From positions 1-53,681 of IMG/VR virus record IMGVR_UViG_3300025645_000098: DNA of 53,681 nt; one strand, given 5' to 3'. This document shows, in pieces, positions 16,193-23,195 of the stretch (position 1 is the first letter of the stretch; every line of letters starts with the position of its first letter). Below the pieces are notes generated by a model. The model was given only the letters and a program-made list of their open reading frames with translations, did not search any database and had not been told where the DNA came from. This DNA is from a virus. The translations under genes and the position numbers were made by a program.

Positions 16193-16367
16193 AAACTCTT
16201 TGATTGAAAATAAACAATGGTATATCCTAATAGTAATTAAATTAGGGCTACAATTGATTCACCATAAACCATTATCAGGTGGTTGTGTATAAGTGGTCTT
16301 GCATGGTGATTTAATTCATGGGCAGAAGTACCTACCATCCCATAGCTGAATTGGGCAAAGAGTTTTT
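16193..16367 (+). ncRNA. Structured RNA domain
   Basis: A 10-bp stem AAACTCTTTG/CAAAGAGTTT (16193-16202/16356-16365) closes a ~150-nt domain with internal helices such as CCTAAT/ATTAGG and CCCA/TGGG, and is followed by extra Ts. No reading frame. Probably the 5' part of the RNA locus that continues to 17635. Confidence 0.5.
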
Positions 16368-16374
16368 AATATAT

Positions 16375-16501
16375 GGGGTCAAAGACAAGACGGTAGAGTA
16401 GAGTGTACATTATAATCTACTTAGTCTAGAGTTGGTCTAGTTGAGTATAACAGAGTGGTGCAACACAAAGTTATATAGAGGTTCGAATCCTCTTGACCCC
16501 A
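16375..16501 (+). ncRNA. Oversized tRNA-like element
   Basis: Acceptor GGGGTCA/TGACCCC and T arm AGAGG/CCTCT with TTCGAAT are perfect, but the unit is 127 nt. The middle folds into about three hairpins (GTAGA/TCTAC, CTAG/CTAG, ATAAC/GTTAT) in place of D and anticodon arms. No anticodon can be read. It could be an intron-bearing tRNA or a tRNA-like domain of the surrounding RNA. Confidence 0.5.
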
Positions 16502-16509
16502 CTTTAATA

Positions 16510-16745
16510 TACTGGGTGTACTAGTAGATGTTGTGATACATTAAGAAGGTTAAACATTGAAACCTTTGTGAGTAAGAGAAGACACTAAATTGGAAAGATA
16601 CCTATGTCTTCGTGAGGTATATGCTTATTCACATAAAGATACTAATCCTGAATTGACAGGATGTTATTGTTAATTATAAGGCTTAGAGTCCTAACGGATA
16701 TAATGAAATCTCTAAGCACAATAACGGAGTAATCCTAGTAGCATG
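16510..16745 (+). ncRNA. Structured RNA with H-type pseudoknot
   Basis: A 10-bp stem TGTGAGTAAG/CTTATTCACA (16567-16576/16624-16633) encloses a pseudoknot. GAAGACA (16578-16584) pairs with TGTCTTC (16605-16611), which lies in the loop of ATACCT/AGGTAT (16598-16603/16615-16620). Further helices: ATCCTG/CAGGAT, GCTTAGAG/CTCTAAGC and GTTATTG/CAATAAC. Strongly suggests a folded functional RNA. Confidence 0.6.
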
Positions 16746-17117
16746 TTAGGATGAGTGGTGCTCTCTATGACAATTTGAGCATAGGAGCACACACTTATCT
16801 AATTCAGGTTTAAGTTTATCAAATGAAGTTTTATAGTTTGAATAATCTTTATCCTTTTGAGTAGGGTCTATATGATGAAACTCAAGTGCTGAATTACATT
16901 TATTGTAACCACAATTAGAGCATTTACCACCAAGATAATCAATAGCTTGTTGTTTAATAACTCTTCTTCTTTCAGCATTAGAATCAAGAATACAAGACTT
17001 ACAAAAGCCACTAACCTTAATTTCTTGTCCTTTTATAGGGTAGAAATCAAGCTTTCTGTCTTTAATTGTATTGCATTTAGGACATTTCTTATGGGTAATA
17101 CTATTATTTATATTCAT
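16746..17117 (-). CDS. HNH homing endonuclease (antisense in RNA locus)
   Basis: About 123 aa. Zinc-binding pairs CPKC and CKSC, then CSNCGY, ALEFHHIDP and LLCSNCHREHH form the HNH nuclease fold. The minus strand carries TTG-N20-TATATTTA whose -7 box overlaps the upstream MSYIYP codons, so the start at 17117 (MNINNSI) fits better than 17135. The gene interrupts structured RNA on the + strand, as expected of an invasive nuclease. Confidence 0.85.
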   Translation of the reverse strand: MNINNSITHKKCPKCNTIKDRKLDFYPIKGQEIKVSGFCKSCILDSNAERRRVIKQQAIDYLGGKCSNCGYNKCNSALEFHHIDPTQKDKDYSNYKTSFDKLKPELDKCVLLCSNCHREHHSS

Positions 17118-17169
17118 GGGGTAAATATACGACATTTATCTCTTAAAAACAAGTGGGCTAAACATTGAT

Positions 17170-17635
17170 ACCACTATAATCACTGATATTTCATAGTAAT
17201 ATGATAATGTGTTGTTCCCTTGAGAAAGGAAAAAGCGTTTAAATATAGAGAATAAAACGTCGTTCTCTACAACACAAATGAGTTCTCAGCAAAGTAGTTA
17301 TCGCATCGGGCTAGTACTGGAATCTAACTACAAGACCCTACTCTTATTAGTGGATTAGTAATCTTAAATGAATAGGATTCAGCTAATAAGAAAGAGGGTG
17401 CTAATAATGATTAACAAACATAGGTCAGGTAATAGCGTGGCAAAATAGTAGGATATTAAGAAGTCAAGTAAATAGTGGTAATCCTACCTCGCTAATAAAA
17501 TTCGTATTAATAATAAAACCTAATATCCTCGAAGTAGAGTGTTGACTAAACGAATATAGATACCAATCATTACCAAAAGGAATCATAAATCACCTGGTAT
17601 ACCAGCCGAAGAGAGAAACTTCAGATTCCTTTTAT
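17170..17635 (+). ncRNA. Structured RNA with intrinsic terminator
   Basis: No reading frame. Long helices include GTGTTGT/ACAACAC, AGAGAA/TTCTCT, GTAGTTA/TAACTAC, CTTATTAG/CTAATAAG and AGGATATTA/TAATATCCT. The 3' end is AAGGAATC/GATTCCTT (17577-17584/17624-17631), enclosing CTGG-TATA-CCAG and GAAG/CTTC, followed by Ts. Together with 16193-16745 it would form a ~1 kb RNA split by the HNH gene. Confidence 0.55.
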
Positions 17636-17640
17636 TGTAA
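17577..17640 (+). terminator. Branched intrinsic terminator
   Basis: Stem AAGGAATC/GATTCCTT with two inner hairpins, then TTTTATT. Ends the RNA locus upstream of the secreted dehydrogenase gene. Confidence 0.55.
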
Positions 17641-17736
17641 TACTTTTCTTATTTAATTCTGTAATTTATCGATAAAGTGTATAAAAAGCTGGACAACTTG
17701 TAAAAATGTATTATATTTATCTATAAATTTATAGAT

Positions 17737-19401
17737 ATGAAAAAAGTTATTATTACGATGTTTTTGTTGTGCACATCATTAATCTTCGCACAACTACCAG
17801 ATGGTTACGTTTCTGAACAATTAATTGACACTTATAACAGTCCAATGGACGTTGAATTTATTACTGGTAGACCTGATATGATGGTTATAGCTGAAAGAGC
17901 TGGTAAAATTTGGATAGCTGATTTAGTAAATGATAATTGGGTCAAGAGAGATAACCCAGTAATAGATATTACAAATCAAGTAACTACTTATTTTGAAAGA
18001 GGTATACAAAGTATCATTGTTGACAGACATTTTATTTATGTTTATTATACCGTTGAAGAGACTTATTTACTCCCAGGGTTAAATGAAGATGTAAATGATG
18101 ATTCAGCAACAATAAATAGGGTGTCTAGATGGGAAATATCATGGCCACAAAATATTGAGTTTGGTGAAGAAATATTAATTGGTAAAACACCATCTGATGG
18201 GATTCCATCTACAGCTGGAAATCATCAAGGTGGTGGTATGGCTTGGGGTGAGAATAACATGTTATTCGTTTCAACTGGCGATGGTGGAAGTGGTATTTTT
18301 AATCAACAAGCCATTGATAGAGGAATTATGAGAGCTGAATTAAATGTAAATGGGGGTAGTAAAAGTCAAATTATTAATTGTCTTAATGGAAAATTATTAA
18401 GAATTAATCCATGGAATGGTGATGGTGCTAACGGAAATCCATTTTATGATTCTAATAATAGACGAACACCAGAATCTAGGGTTTATGCTTTAGGGTTTAG
18501 AAATCCTTTTGATATAGTAGGTAAACCATATATGGGGGTTAATAATCAACCAACAACAATATACGTTGCTGATGTGGGTGAGGGTAATAAAGAAGAAGTT
18601 ACCCTAATAGATAAAGCTGGTTTAAATGCTGGGTGGGGGTTACGTGAAGGATTTAGTACTAGGACTTTATCTGGTAATAATCCAGATGAAGGCGTACCTT
18701 ATTCTGACCTTATGAGTGAAGCAACTTCATTTGTTGAAGTGTCTGACGATACACAAAGACGATTTACACATCATCCACCTGAATTAGATTATGGGCATAG
18801 TGGAAACCCATTAACTAGATTACCTAGATTTACTGATGGGGTATTAGACCCAATAATTGATGTAAACGCCATTGAAGGAAATTCAATTACTGGTGGTGCT
18901 TATATATCTGGTGATGGTTTTGGTGAAAATTATAACGGTGCTTATATATTTAGTGATTATTCTAGAGGTTGGTTGAATATTGGAATACCTTATGTAGACC
19001 AAAGTAATGATAGATATTTTGATTATATAGAAGAATTTGCACCAATTAATTCTTATCCAGTTACAATAGATATTACTCAAAACCCAATTGATGGGTCAAT
19101 ATATATAGTAACATTATTTGGAGATATTCATAGAATTTCTTTAAGTGAAACATTATCAATTCAAACTCCATCATTAAATGATGAAATTAAAATTATTTAT
19201 GATAATAATACTAATCTTAATTCTATTGTTGGTATTAATAATATGGCAACACTAAAAATATATGATTCATTAGGTAGATTTATATCTGAAGATACAATCT
19301 ATGATTACCATATTATTGATTATAAATTACAGAGTGGTATTTATATTGCTCATATTATAAATGATAGTAATATATTGGTAAAAAAATTCATTATTAAATA
19401 A
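17737..19401 (+). CDS. Secreted glucose/sorbosone dehydrogenase-like beta-propeller with type IX tail
   Basis: 554 aa. Signal peptide (about residues 1-19, ending FAQ), then a PQQ-sugar-dehydrogenase-family beta-propeller: NSPMDVEFI, GNHQGGGMAWG, LYA-type blade motifs, VYALGFRNPFD, YVADVGEGNKEEV, LNAGWGLREG. The last ~75 residues (ATLKIYDSLGRFI, LQSGIYIAHII, KKFIIK) are a classic type IX sorting domain. It should be exported to the cell surface by the host. Soluble PQQ dehydrogenases oxidise sugars; cofactor residues were not verified. Monocistronic between two RNA loci. Confidence 0.88.
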   Translation: MKKVIITMFLLCTSLIFAQLPDGYVSEQLIDTYNSPMDVEFITGRPDMMVIAERAGKIWIADLVNDNWVKRDNPVIDITNQVTTYFERGIQSIIVDRHFIYVYYTVEETYLLPGLNEDVNDDSATINRVSRWEISWPQNIEFGEEILIGKTPSDGIPSTAGNHQGGGMAWGENNMLFVSTGDGGSGIFNQQAIDRGIMRAELNVNGGSKSQIINCLNGKLLRINPWNGDGANGNPFYDSNNRRTPESRVYALGFRNPFDIVGKPYMGVNNQPTTIYVADVGEGNKEEVTLIDKAGLNAGWGLREGFSTRTLSGNNPDEGVPYSDLMSEATSFVEVSDDTQRRFTHHPPELDYGHSGNPLTRLPRFTDGVLDPIIDVNAIEGNSITGGAYISGDGFGENYNGAYIFSDYSRGWLNIGIPYVDQSNDRYFDYIEEFAPINSYPVTIDITQNPIDGSIYIVTLFGDIHRISLSETLSIQTPSLNDEIKIIYDNNTNLNSIVGINNMATLKIYDSLGRFISEDTIYDYHIIDYKLQSGIYIAHIINDSNILVKKFIIK

Positions 19402-19450
19402 TTGATTTACAATAGTTTAATATTTTTTTAAAAAAAAAACTATAAAAAAC

Positions 19451-19481
19451 TTGTTTTATTAGATATAATAACATATATTTG
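19451..19481 (+). promoter_or_regulatory. Upstream promoter of the large RNA locus
   Basis: TTG 19451-19453, TATATTTG 19474-19481, 20-nt spacer. First of two tandem promoters before the ornate RNA. Confidence 0.75.
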
Positions 19482-19486
19482 TAGTG

Positions 19487-19558
19487 TAATAAAAAAGTTG
19501 ATATTTTGATACGCAATTTGCGCTAAGAGGGAATCACTACCAAAATAAAAACTTTTTA
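19487..19558 (+). ncRNA. Possible ~70-nt small RNA
   Basis: AAAAAGTT (19492-19499) pairs with AACTTTTT (19550-19557). Inner pairs are ATTTTG/CAAAAT and CGCAA/TTGCG. It begins just after the first promoter and ends in Ts before the second, so it may be a discrete terminated RNA or leader. Confidence 0.45.
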
Positions 19559-19578
19559 AAAAAAAATGTAAAAAAAAC

Positions 19579-19608
19579 TTGTTTATTAAAAAATAAGTTG
19601 TATATTTG
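19579..19608 (+). promoter_or_regulatory. Proximal promoter of the large RNA
   Basis: TTG 19579-19581, TATATTTG 19601-19608, 19-nt spacer. Predicted start near 19614. Confidence 0.75.
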
Positions 19609-19613
19609 CAGAG

Positions 19614-20476
19614 TAGTTTAAAAGCTACCAAACGTTCTTAAAAATATTGAAAATAATGGGGTGCTTATGCTCCTGTCTCTTCGGAGACTAAGATAAATCC
19701 AGCAATGGTATTTAAAGTGATGTCTATACAAGGCATTGCGTTATTGAGACTTCGGTTTTAGTAATCTATGTAAGCATATTGACTACGGGAAAGCATCAAG
19801 GGTCGACTGACTTAGATGACAAACCCACTTCCTAGCTTCGGGAAGTTGAGATAGAAATATCAATAGATGGTTAATAGATTTTGGTTGAAACGTGTAAAAA
19901 GCGGATAGGCTGATTTCATCATAATTTGTTATGGAATGTTCAATGTGACACTTCTTTAAGCTCTACTGGAAACAGTACCTTAAAAAGTTAACTGAGGTAA
20001 ATCTAAGTAATGAAGAAATGACGTGACTGTAAAAAGTTACAACGGGGTGTTGTAAGCTACACTGGTCCAAAGCCAGCACGCTTGTCAATCGCAAGACGCA
20101 TCCTGTAAGAGAGAGCATCGCTATTCTATGGTTGGTTAATAGCCAACGTTTTTAATGTAATAAAAATCAGAAAAGTAAAAGTTCTTGCGACCATGGATAC
20201 AAAATTAAGTTATGCTGCTGTAATATGTAGCTAGTGAAAGCTCACAAGGCTGAAACTAAAACGAAAAATAGGTATCGTTAGTAAGAGGGTAGTGCCTTTT
20301 CATCCTCACAAGGGAGCTAGGTAGTGAAATTGGTTTATATCAGTTCATGGTAAAAGAGTTCGCAGTCACTATAAGACTGTCTTAATAATGTCTACCAGAA
20401 CGAAAGTCGAGGTGTGTGCGCTAGGGAAACCAGATGTAAAATGATATTAATAACGCCCAACACTCAAGCGTTAAAC
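19614..20476 (+). ncRNA. Large ornate structured RNA (~860 nt)
   Basis: No reading frame above about 30 codons on the + strand. Dense hairpins with stable loops: GTCTC-TTCG-GAGAC, ATTGAGAC-TTCG-GTTTTAGT, ACTTCC/GGGAAGT, TACTG-GAAA-CAGTA, TTACAAC/GTTGTAA, GTTGG/CCAAC, CAGTC/GACTG. It is preceded by tandem promoters and ends against tRNA-like elements. Size, phage setting and tRNA proximity recall GOLLD/ROOL-class RNAs, but I cannot confirm a family. It shares TGCTTATG, GACTACGGGAA and GGTTGAAACGT, in that order, with the RNA at 52803. Confidence 0.65.
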
Positions 20477-20544
20477 GGGGATATCGACTAACTTGAAGTC
20501 GCTGCTTTTGAAGTAGAAATGTAGTATCGAATCTACTATCCCCA
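20477..20544 (+). ncRNA. tRNA-like element at the 3' side of the large RNA
   Basis: Acceptor GGGGATA/TATCCCC and D arm GACT/AGTC are good. The anticodon arm CTGCT/AGTAG leaves only TTTGA in the loop (or TTTTGAA with 4 bp, which would read TTG, Gln). The T arm is GTAG/CTAC with an 8-nt loop. 68 nt. A degenerate tRNA-Gln or a tRNA-like 3' domain of the large RNA. Confidence 0.5.
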
Positions 20545-20648
20545 CTAAAATTTCATTATAAAATACCTATAACGTATGGTATTAAAGAATGTAACTGAAT
20601 ACAAGATTCGTAATCTACTTTTATATTCAAAATAATGATTTTTAAAAA
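20545..20648 (+). other. Spacer with hairpins
   Basis: Hairpins ATACC/GGTAT and AGATT/AATCT but no reading frame. It separates the large RNA from the first of three repeated tRNA-like units. Confidence 0.3.
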
Positions 20649-20728
20649 GGGGATGTAGTCGGACCTGTTGTGAAGGCAGTGATTCCGTAATCGTACTGAA
20701 AATGCAACTGTGAGTGTTGCCATTTCCA
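20649..20728 (+). ncRNA. tRNA-like repeat, copy 1
   Basis: Acceptor GGGGATG/CATTTCC. One compound hairpin (CGGA/TCCG outside, CTGTT/GGCAG inside). T stem GCAAC/GTTGC with loop TGTGAGT instead of TTCRANY. The linker ends in CTGAAAATG. Followed by CACT. Shares this architecture with copies 2 and 3; no anticodon. Confidence 0.6.
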
Positions 20729-20853
20729 CTAGAGGTTCTCATTTATCCAAAAATGTGTGGTGGAGCTACAAATGCCCAATGACCCAACCTTGAGTTGGTT
20801 GTTACGACAAGGAGCGTAATGTAAAACACTAGAGATTAGTCACTCTGGCGAAA
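20729..20853 (+). other. Structured spacer between tRNA-like copies
   Basis: Contains CCAAC-CTTGA-GTTGG, a 5-bp/5-nt hairpin like that in copy 2, but no clear acceptor or T arm. Possibly a decayed copy. Confidence 0.3.
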
Positions 20854-20930
20854 GGGGATGTAGCCAGACCAGCATTGAGCTGGTATCTGTAATCATGCTG
20901 AAAATGCTACTGTAAGTGTAGCCATCTCCA
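20854..20930 (+). ncRNA. tRNA-like repeat, copy 2
   Basis: Acceptor GGGGATG/CATCTCC. Compound hairpin CAGA-CCAGC-ATTGA-GCTGG-ta-TCTG. Linker with GCTGAAAATG, and T stem GCTAC/GTAGC with loop TGTAAGT. Base changes against copies 1 and 3 preserve pairing, which argues that the fold is selected. Confidence 0.6.
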
Positions 20931-21023
20931 CTAAAAATATTCATAGTTTAGTTACTATGTTAATTACCTAACCCAGTGAAATGCTGGTTTATCAAATAAA
21001 TGCAGAGGGTAAATATTTTAATC
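20931..21023 (+). other. Structured spacer between tRNA-like copies
   Basis: Hairpin CATAGT/ACTATG, and a TTACC/GGTAA pair enclosing an AACCCAG/CTGGTT hairpin. No reading frame. Confidence 0.3.
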
Positions 21024-21102
21024 GGGGGTATAACCAGACCAGTCATGCGACTGTGATTCTGTAACCAAGTTGAAAATGTTATTGTAAATGTAACTACCCC
21101 CA
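21024..21102 (+). ncRNA. tRNA-like repeat, copy 3
   Basis: Acceptor GGGGGTA/TACCCCC (changed relative to copies 1-2 but fully paired). Hairpin CAGA/TCTG with inner AGTC/GACT. Linker TTGAAAATG and T stem GTTAT/GTAAC with loop TGTAAAT. Confidence 0.6.
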
Positions 21103-21194
21103 CTAAAAATATTGAGTTTAATTTTGCGGTTCAGTTCTCAATTTAAAAAAAACTAGGTGGGGTGTTAAAACCCCATCGTAAACGCCCAAAAAAA

Positions 21195-21383
21195 ATGAAT
21201 GATTATCAATTAGTAAATGAAAATATTTCAATAACAAGAAATTGGAATTTAAACGATTGGAGAGATTTCAGAAGTAGATATGAGTATTGGGAAACCAAAG
21301 ATAGGCTCATGAAACAAAAACAATATTTTGCCTTTAAGAAGTTCAAAAACAACGCTTTAAAGGCTTATATTAGAAGAAAATAA
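21195..21383 (+). CDS. Small basic hypothetical protein
   Basis: 62 aa, Arg/Trp/Tyr-rich (NWNLNDWRDFRSRYEYWE, then a Lys-rich helix). Start at ATG 21195. A TGGGGT/ACCCCA hairpin lies ~20 nt upstream. Unknown function. Confidence 0.5.
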   Translation: MNDYQLVNENISITRNWNLNDWRDFRSRYEYWETKDRLMKQKQYFAFKKFKNNALKAYIRRK

Positions 21384-21402
21384 AAAAAAGATTAAAAAAA
21401 CA

Positions 21403-21433
21403 TTGTATTTTAAGATACTTTTATGTATCTTTG
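21403..21433 (+). promoter_or_regulatory. Bacteroidota-type promoter
   Basis: TTG 21403-21405, TATCTTTG 21426-21433, 20-nt spacer. It precedes a 33-codon frame. Confidence 0.75.
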
Positions 21434-21474
21434 AACTATATATTAATAACAGCGAAAGCTAACAATTAGAAATT

Positions 21475-21576
21475 ATGACAATTACAACGACATATACGAA
21501 ACAGTATCAACCGACAGGCGGGAAGCCTCAAGGTAAACTGGGTATGCGTTGTAACGAAGACCAAGAATTATGGTAA
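21475..21576 (+). CDS. Very small protein
   Basis: 33 aa, Thr-rich start (MTITTTYTKQYQPT) then GGKPQGKLGMRCNEDQ. It sits alone between a good promoter and a good terminator with an AAATT-ATG leader, which supports translation despite its size. Confidence 0.5.
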   Translation: MTITTTYTKQYQPTGGKPQGKLGMRCNEDQELW

Positions 21577-21604
21577 TATAATTCTAGTCGATAGACAATA
21601 TACA

Positions 21605-21643
21605 AAAACCCAGTTGATAAAACAATTTCAACTGGGTTTTTTG
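21605..21643 (+). terminator. Intrinsic terminator
   Basis: AAAACCCAGTTG pairs with CAACTGGGTTTT, loop ~12 nt, followed by TT. Ends the small transcription unit. Confidence 0.85.
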
Positions 21644-21699
21644 CGTTTAATAGTTTCCAAATCTATAAAATTGGGTTCTTTGAAATATTGTATTTTTAT

Positions 21700-21771
21700 C
21701 GGGAATGTGTTGTAAAGGTTGCATACCGCTTTTGGAAAGCGGAGGTCAGAGTTCGAATCTCTCATTCCCGA
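21700..21771 (+). tRNA. tRNA-Pro (anticodon TGG)
   Basis: Acceptor CGGGAAT/ATTCCCG, anticodon stem CCGCT/AGCGG with loop TTTGGAA, T arm with TTCGAAT. No encoded CCA. Confidence 0.92.
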
Positions 21772-21819
21772 AATAATCGAGTTAATCTACTTCCACGTAG
21801 TGATTATTGGAAACAGGTA

Positions 21820-21897
21820 ATGCTGGCTAAAAGATTAACAAAAAAATTCCATTATCATAATTTAGATATTGAAGAAATGAAAACTAACGGGAAGTGA
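21820..21897 (+). CDS. Doubtful 25-codon frame
   Basis: MLAKRLTKKFHYHNL and so on, basic and coding-like, ending inside the next tRNA-like element. Listed only because a similar small gene overlaps tRNA-Lys at 22665. Confidence 0.2.
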   Translation: MLAKRLTKKFHYHNLDIEEMKTNGK

Positions 21898-21970
21898 CCA
21901 AGGTAAAATGAAAAAAGGCTACGGGGCCTTGGATGCCTCAGTATGGTCGGTTCGATTCCGACCTTCCCGA
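21888..21970 (+). ncRNA. tRNA-like element, anticodon unclear
   Basis: Acceptor CGGGAAG/CTTCCCG and T arm GTCGG/CCGAC with TTCGATT are perfect. The 5' domain instead folds as CCAAGG/CCTTGG around a large loop, or AAGGC/GCCTT with a 6-nt loop containing CGG. There is no normal D arm. Possibly a decayed tRNA-Pro copy. Confidence 0.45.
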
Positions 21971-22030
21971 CGACCAGACTGTTATTAATTCATAGAAGGA
22001 GAAACGTATCCTAGCATAGAATTAAATTAT

Positions 22031-22103
22031 TGGGATGTGGTGTAATGGTAACACAGCTGGTTTTGAGCCAGCACGAGTGAGGGTTCGAATCCGTCCATCC
22101 CAT
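22031..22103 (+). tRNA. tRNA-Gln (anticodon TTG)
   Basis: Acceptor TGGGATG/CATCCCA, anticodon stem GCTGG/CCAGC with loop TTTTGAG, T arm GAGGG/CCGTC (one mismatch) with TTCGAAT. Confidence 0.9.
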
Positions 22104-22171
22104 CAATAGTGTTCATTTTAAATGAGTGTTCAGTGACAATGAACAGAGCAAAATAATGAACATTCAAAAAT

Positions 22172-22253
22172 GGGGTACCGCCAACGTTGGAGAGTTGGAC
22201 CAGTCTGTAAAACTGGTGCGTAAGCTGAGTAGGTTCGAATCCTATGTGCCCCA
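22172..22253 (+). tRNA. tRNA-Tyr (anticodon GTA)
   Basis: Acceptor GGGGTAC/GTGCCCC, anticodon stem CCAGT/ACTGG with loop CTGTAAA, a long variable arm (GC-GTAA-GC) as expected for bacterial Tyr, and T loop TTCGAAT. Confidence 0.9.
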
Positions 22254-22257
22254 CAAA

Positions 22258-22388
22258 AAGAGGATATTATTTGGTGAGTAACTTATTGAACCAGTTGTAC
22301 TGATATAAGTGAAGTGACAAGTAAGAAGATTGGATATGCCAATTGTACAACAACGCCTGACTTTAGCGAGTTTGGTAATCTTCCTCTT
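22258..22388 (+). ncRNA. Structured RNA closed by a 7-bp stem
   Basis: AAGAGGA (22258-22264) pairs with TCCTCTT (22382-22388). Inside are ACTTAT/ATAAGT with CAGT/ACTG, AAGATT/AATCTT, and ATTGG-ATATG-CCAAT. No TTCGAAT loop, so not a tRNA. No reading frame. Confidence 0.4.
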
Positions 22389-22393
22389 TAAAT

Positions 22394-22501
22394 GGCTGTA
22401 GTGAATAGGTCACCTTTCAATCATATTAATTTAGTTGAATGAGAATGGATATGTGAGCGTTACATCATATCGTCGGTTGGGTTCGAATCCCTTCGCAGCC
22501 G
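22394..22501 (+). ncRNA. Oversized tRNA-like element
   Basis: 108 nt. Acceptor GGCTGT/GCAGCC (6 bp), D arm GTGA/TCAC, and a T-arm region with TTCGAAT. The anticodon arm TTCAA/TTGAA has a 14-nt loop and the variable region forms a long hairpin GATATG/CATATC. An intron-containing or decaying class II tRNA; identity not assignable. Confidence 0.4.
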
Positions 22502-22515
22502 CTAAAATTTGAATT

Positions 22516-22674
22516 ATGAAAATGATAGAATTAAAACATTCAGGTGAGATATCACCAGAAGCAAAAGAAAAATTAAACAAGAGGATTTTCAACCGTAATA
22601 AACGTTTGAAAGAAATGAAAGAAGCGTATTTGAATGGTGAATATGATGAAATGTTTAATAAAATACCCTCGTAG
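22516..22674 (+). CDS. Small helical protein overlapping a tRNA
   Basis: 52 aa, basic helix (SPEAKEKLNKRIFNRNKRLK) and acidic tail. Leader GAATT-ATG is typical here. Its last 10 nt overlap the acceptor of tRNA-Lys. Unknown function. Confidence 0.5.
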   Translation: MKMIELKHSGEISPEAKEKLNKRIFNRNKRLKEMKEAYLNGEYDEMFNKIPS

Positions 22675-22737
22675 CAAACTGGTCGTAGGCAACTCCCTTT
22701 TAAGGAGTGGGGCTGGGTTCGACTCCCAGCGGGGGTA
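22665..22737 (+). tRNA. tRNA-Lys (anticodon TTT)
   Basis: Acceptor ACCCTCG/CGGGGGT, anticodon stem ACTCC/GGAGT with loop CTTTTAA, T arm CTGGG/CCCAG with TTCGACT. Confidence 0.88.
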
Positions 22738-22792
22738 CTGGAAGTAGATGTCTTTATTAATTTAGCATCTAGGAAGAATAGAAATTAAATTT

Positions 22793-22866
22793 GCTCTGTA
22801 CGCATAAAAGGTGGTGCACTAGATTTGTAACCTAGAATAGAATCGGTTCGATACCGATACAGAGCT
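22793..22866 (+). tRNA. tRNA-Thr (anticodon TGT)
   Basis: Acceptor GCTCTGT/ACAGAGC, anticodon loop TTTGTAA on stem CTAGA/CCTAG (last pair A-C mismatched), T arm ATCGG/CCGAT with TTCGATA. Confidence 0.85.
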
Positions 22867-22886
22867 CAGAATGTGGAAAAACATCG

Positions 22887-22924
22887 CTCCCGTAATGCCA
22901 CGGCTCATGCATGAGTAACGGGAG
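22887..22924 (+). other. Strong inverted repeat between tRNAs
   Basis: CTCCCGT/ACGGGAG (7 bp) encloses the palindrome CTCAT-GC-ATGAG. There is no T run, so not a normal terminator. Possibly a processing signal or nuclease target. Confidence 0.4.
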
Positions 22925-22931
22925 ACAAATT

Positions 22932-23021
22932 GGGTATGTATGCAAATTGGCTGAAGCGAGCAGACTGTAAATCTGTAGGTGTTGAAAGACCCCATTGGGA
23001 GTTCGAATCTCTCCATGCCCA
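22932..23021 (+). tRNA. Second tRNA-Tyr (anticodon GTA)
   Basis: Acceptor GGGTATG/CATGCCC, anticodon stem GCAGA/TCTGT with loop CTGTAAA, variable region of ~20 nt, T arm GGGAG/CTCTC with TTCGAAT. Class II layout fits Tyr. Confidence 0.85.
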
Positions 23022-23036
23022 CTATACATGTAGAAA

Positions 23037-23131
23037 GCAATTATTAATGTCTAGCTTCAGCTTCGTGGAGAGGTCAGGCTACAATCTGGTGATAAGATTA
23101 ATTACCTTAAGGCAGATACGTTAGGAATTGT
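23037..23131 (+). other. Structured spacer RNA
   Basis: CAATT/AATTG termini enclose CTTCA/TGGAG and ATCTG-GTGAT/ATTAC-CAGAT helices. No canonical tRNA arms. Confidence 0.3.
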
Positions 23132-23138
23132 GAAATAT

Positions 23139-23187
23139 TGGCCTATGGTGTAACTGGTTAACATATCGGCCTTTGACTCCGATGTGG
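23139..23187 (+). pseudogene. 5' half of an interrupted tRNA-Gln
   Basis: TGGCCTA acceptor, D arm and anticodon arm with loop CTTTGAC (TTG, Gln) are followed by GATGTGG and then foreign sequence. The matching 3' half (T arm GTGGG/CCCAC, acceptor TGGGCCA, 7 of 7 pairs) lies 550 nt downstream at 23734. The insertion point is the variable loop, with GTGTGG-like sequence at both edges. Confidence 0.75.
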
Positions 23188-23195
23188 TTATTTAT

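Noticed and set aside
20649-21102. CRISPR-like array of three repeats
   Set aside because: Units are ~78 nt, diverged and self-folding with acceptor and T arms. Spacers are structured and no cas genes are near.
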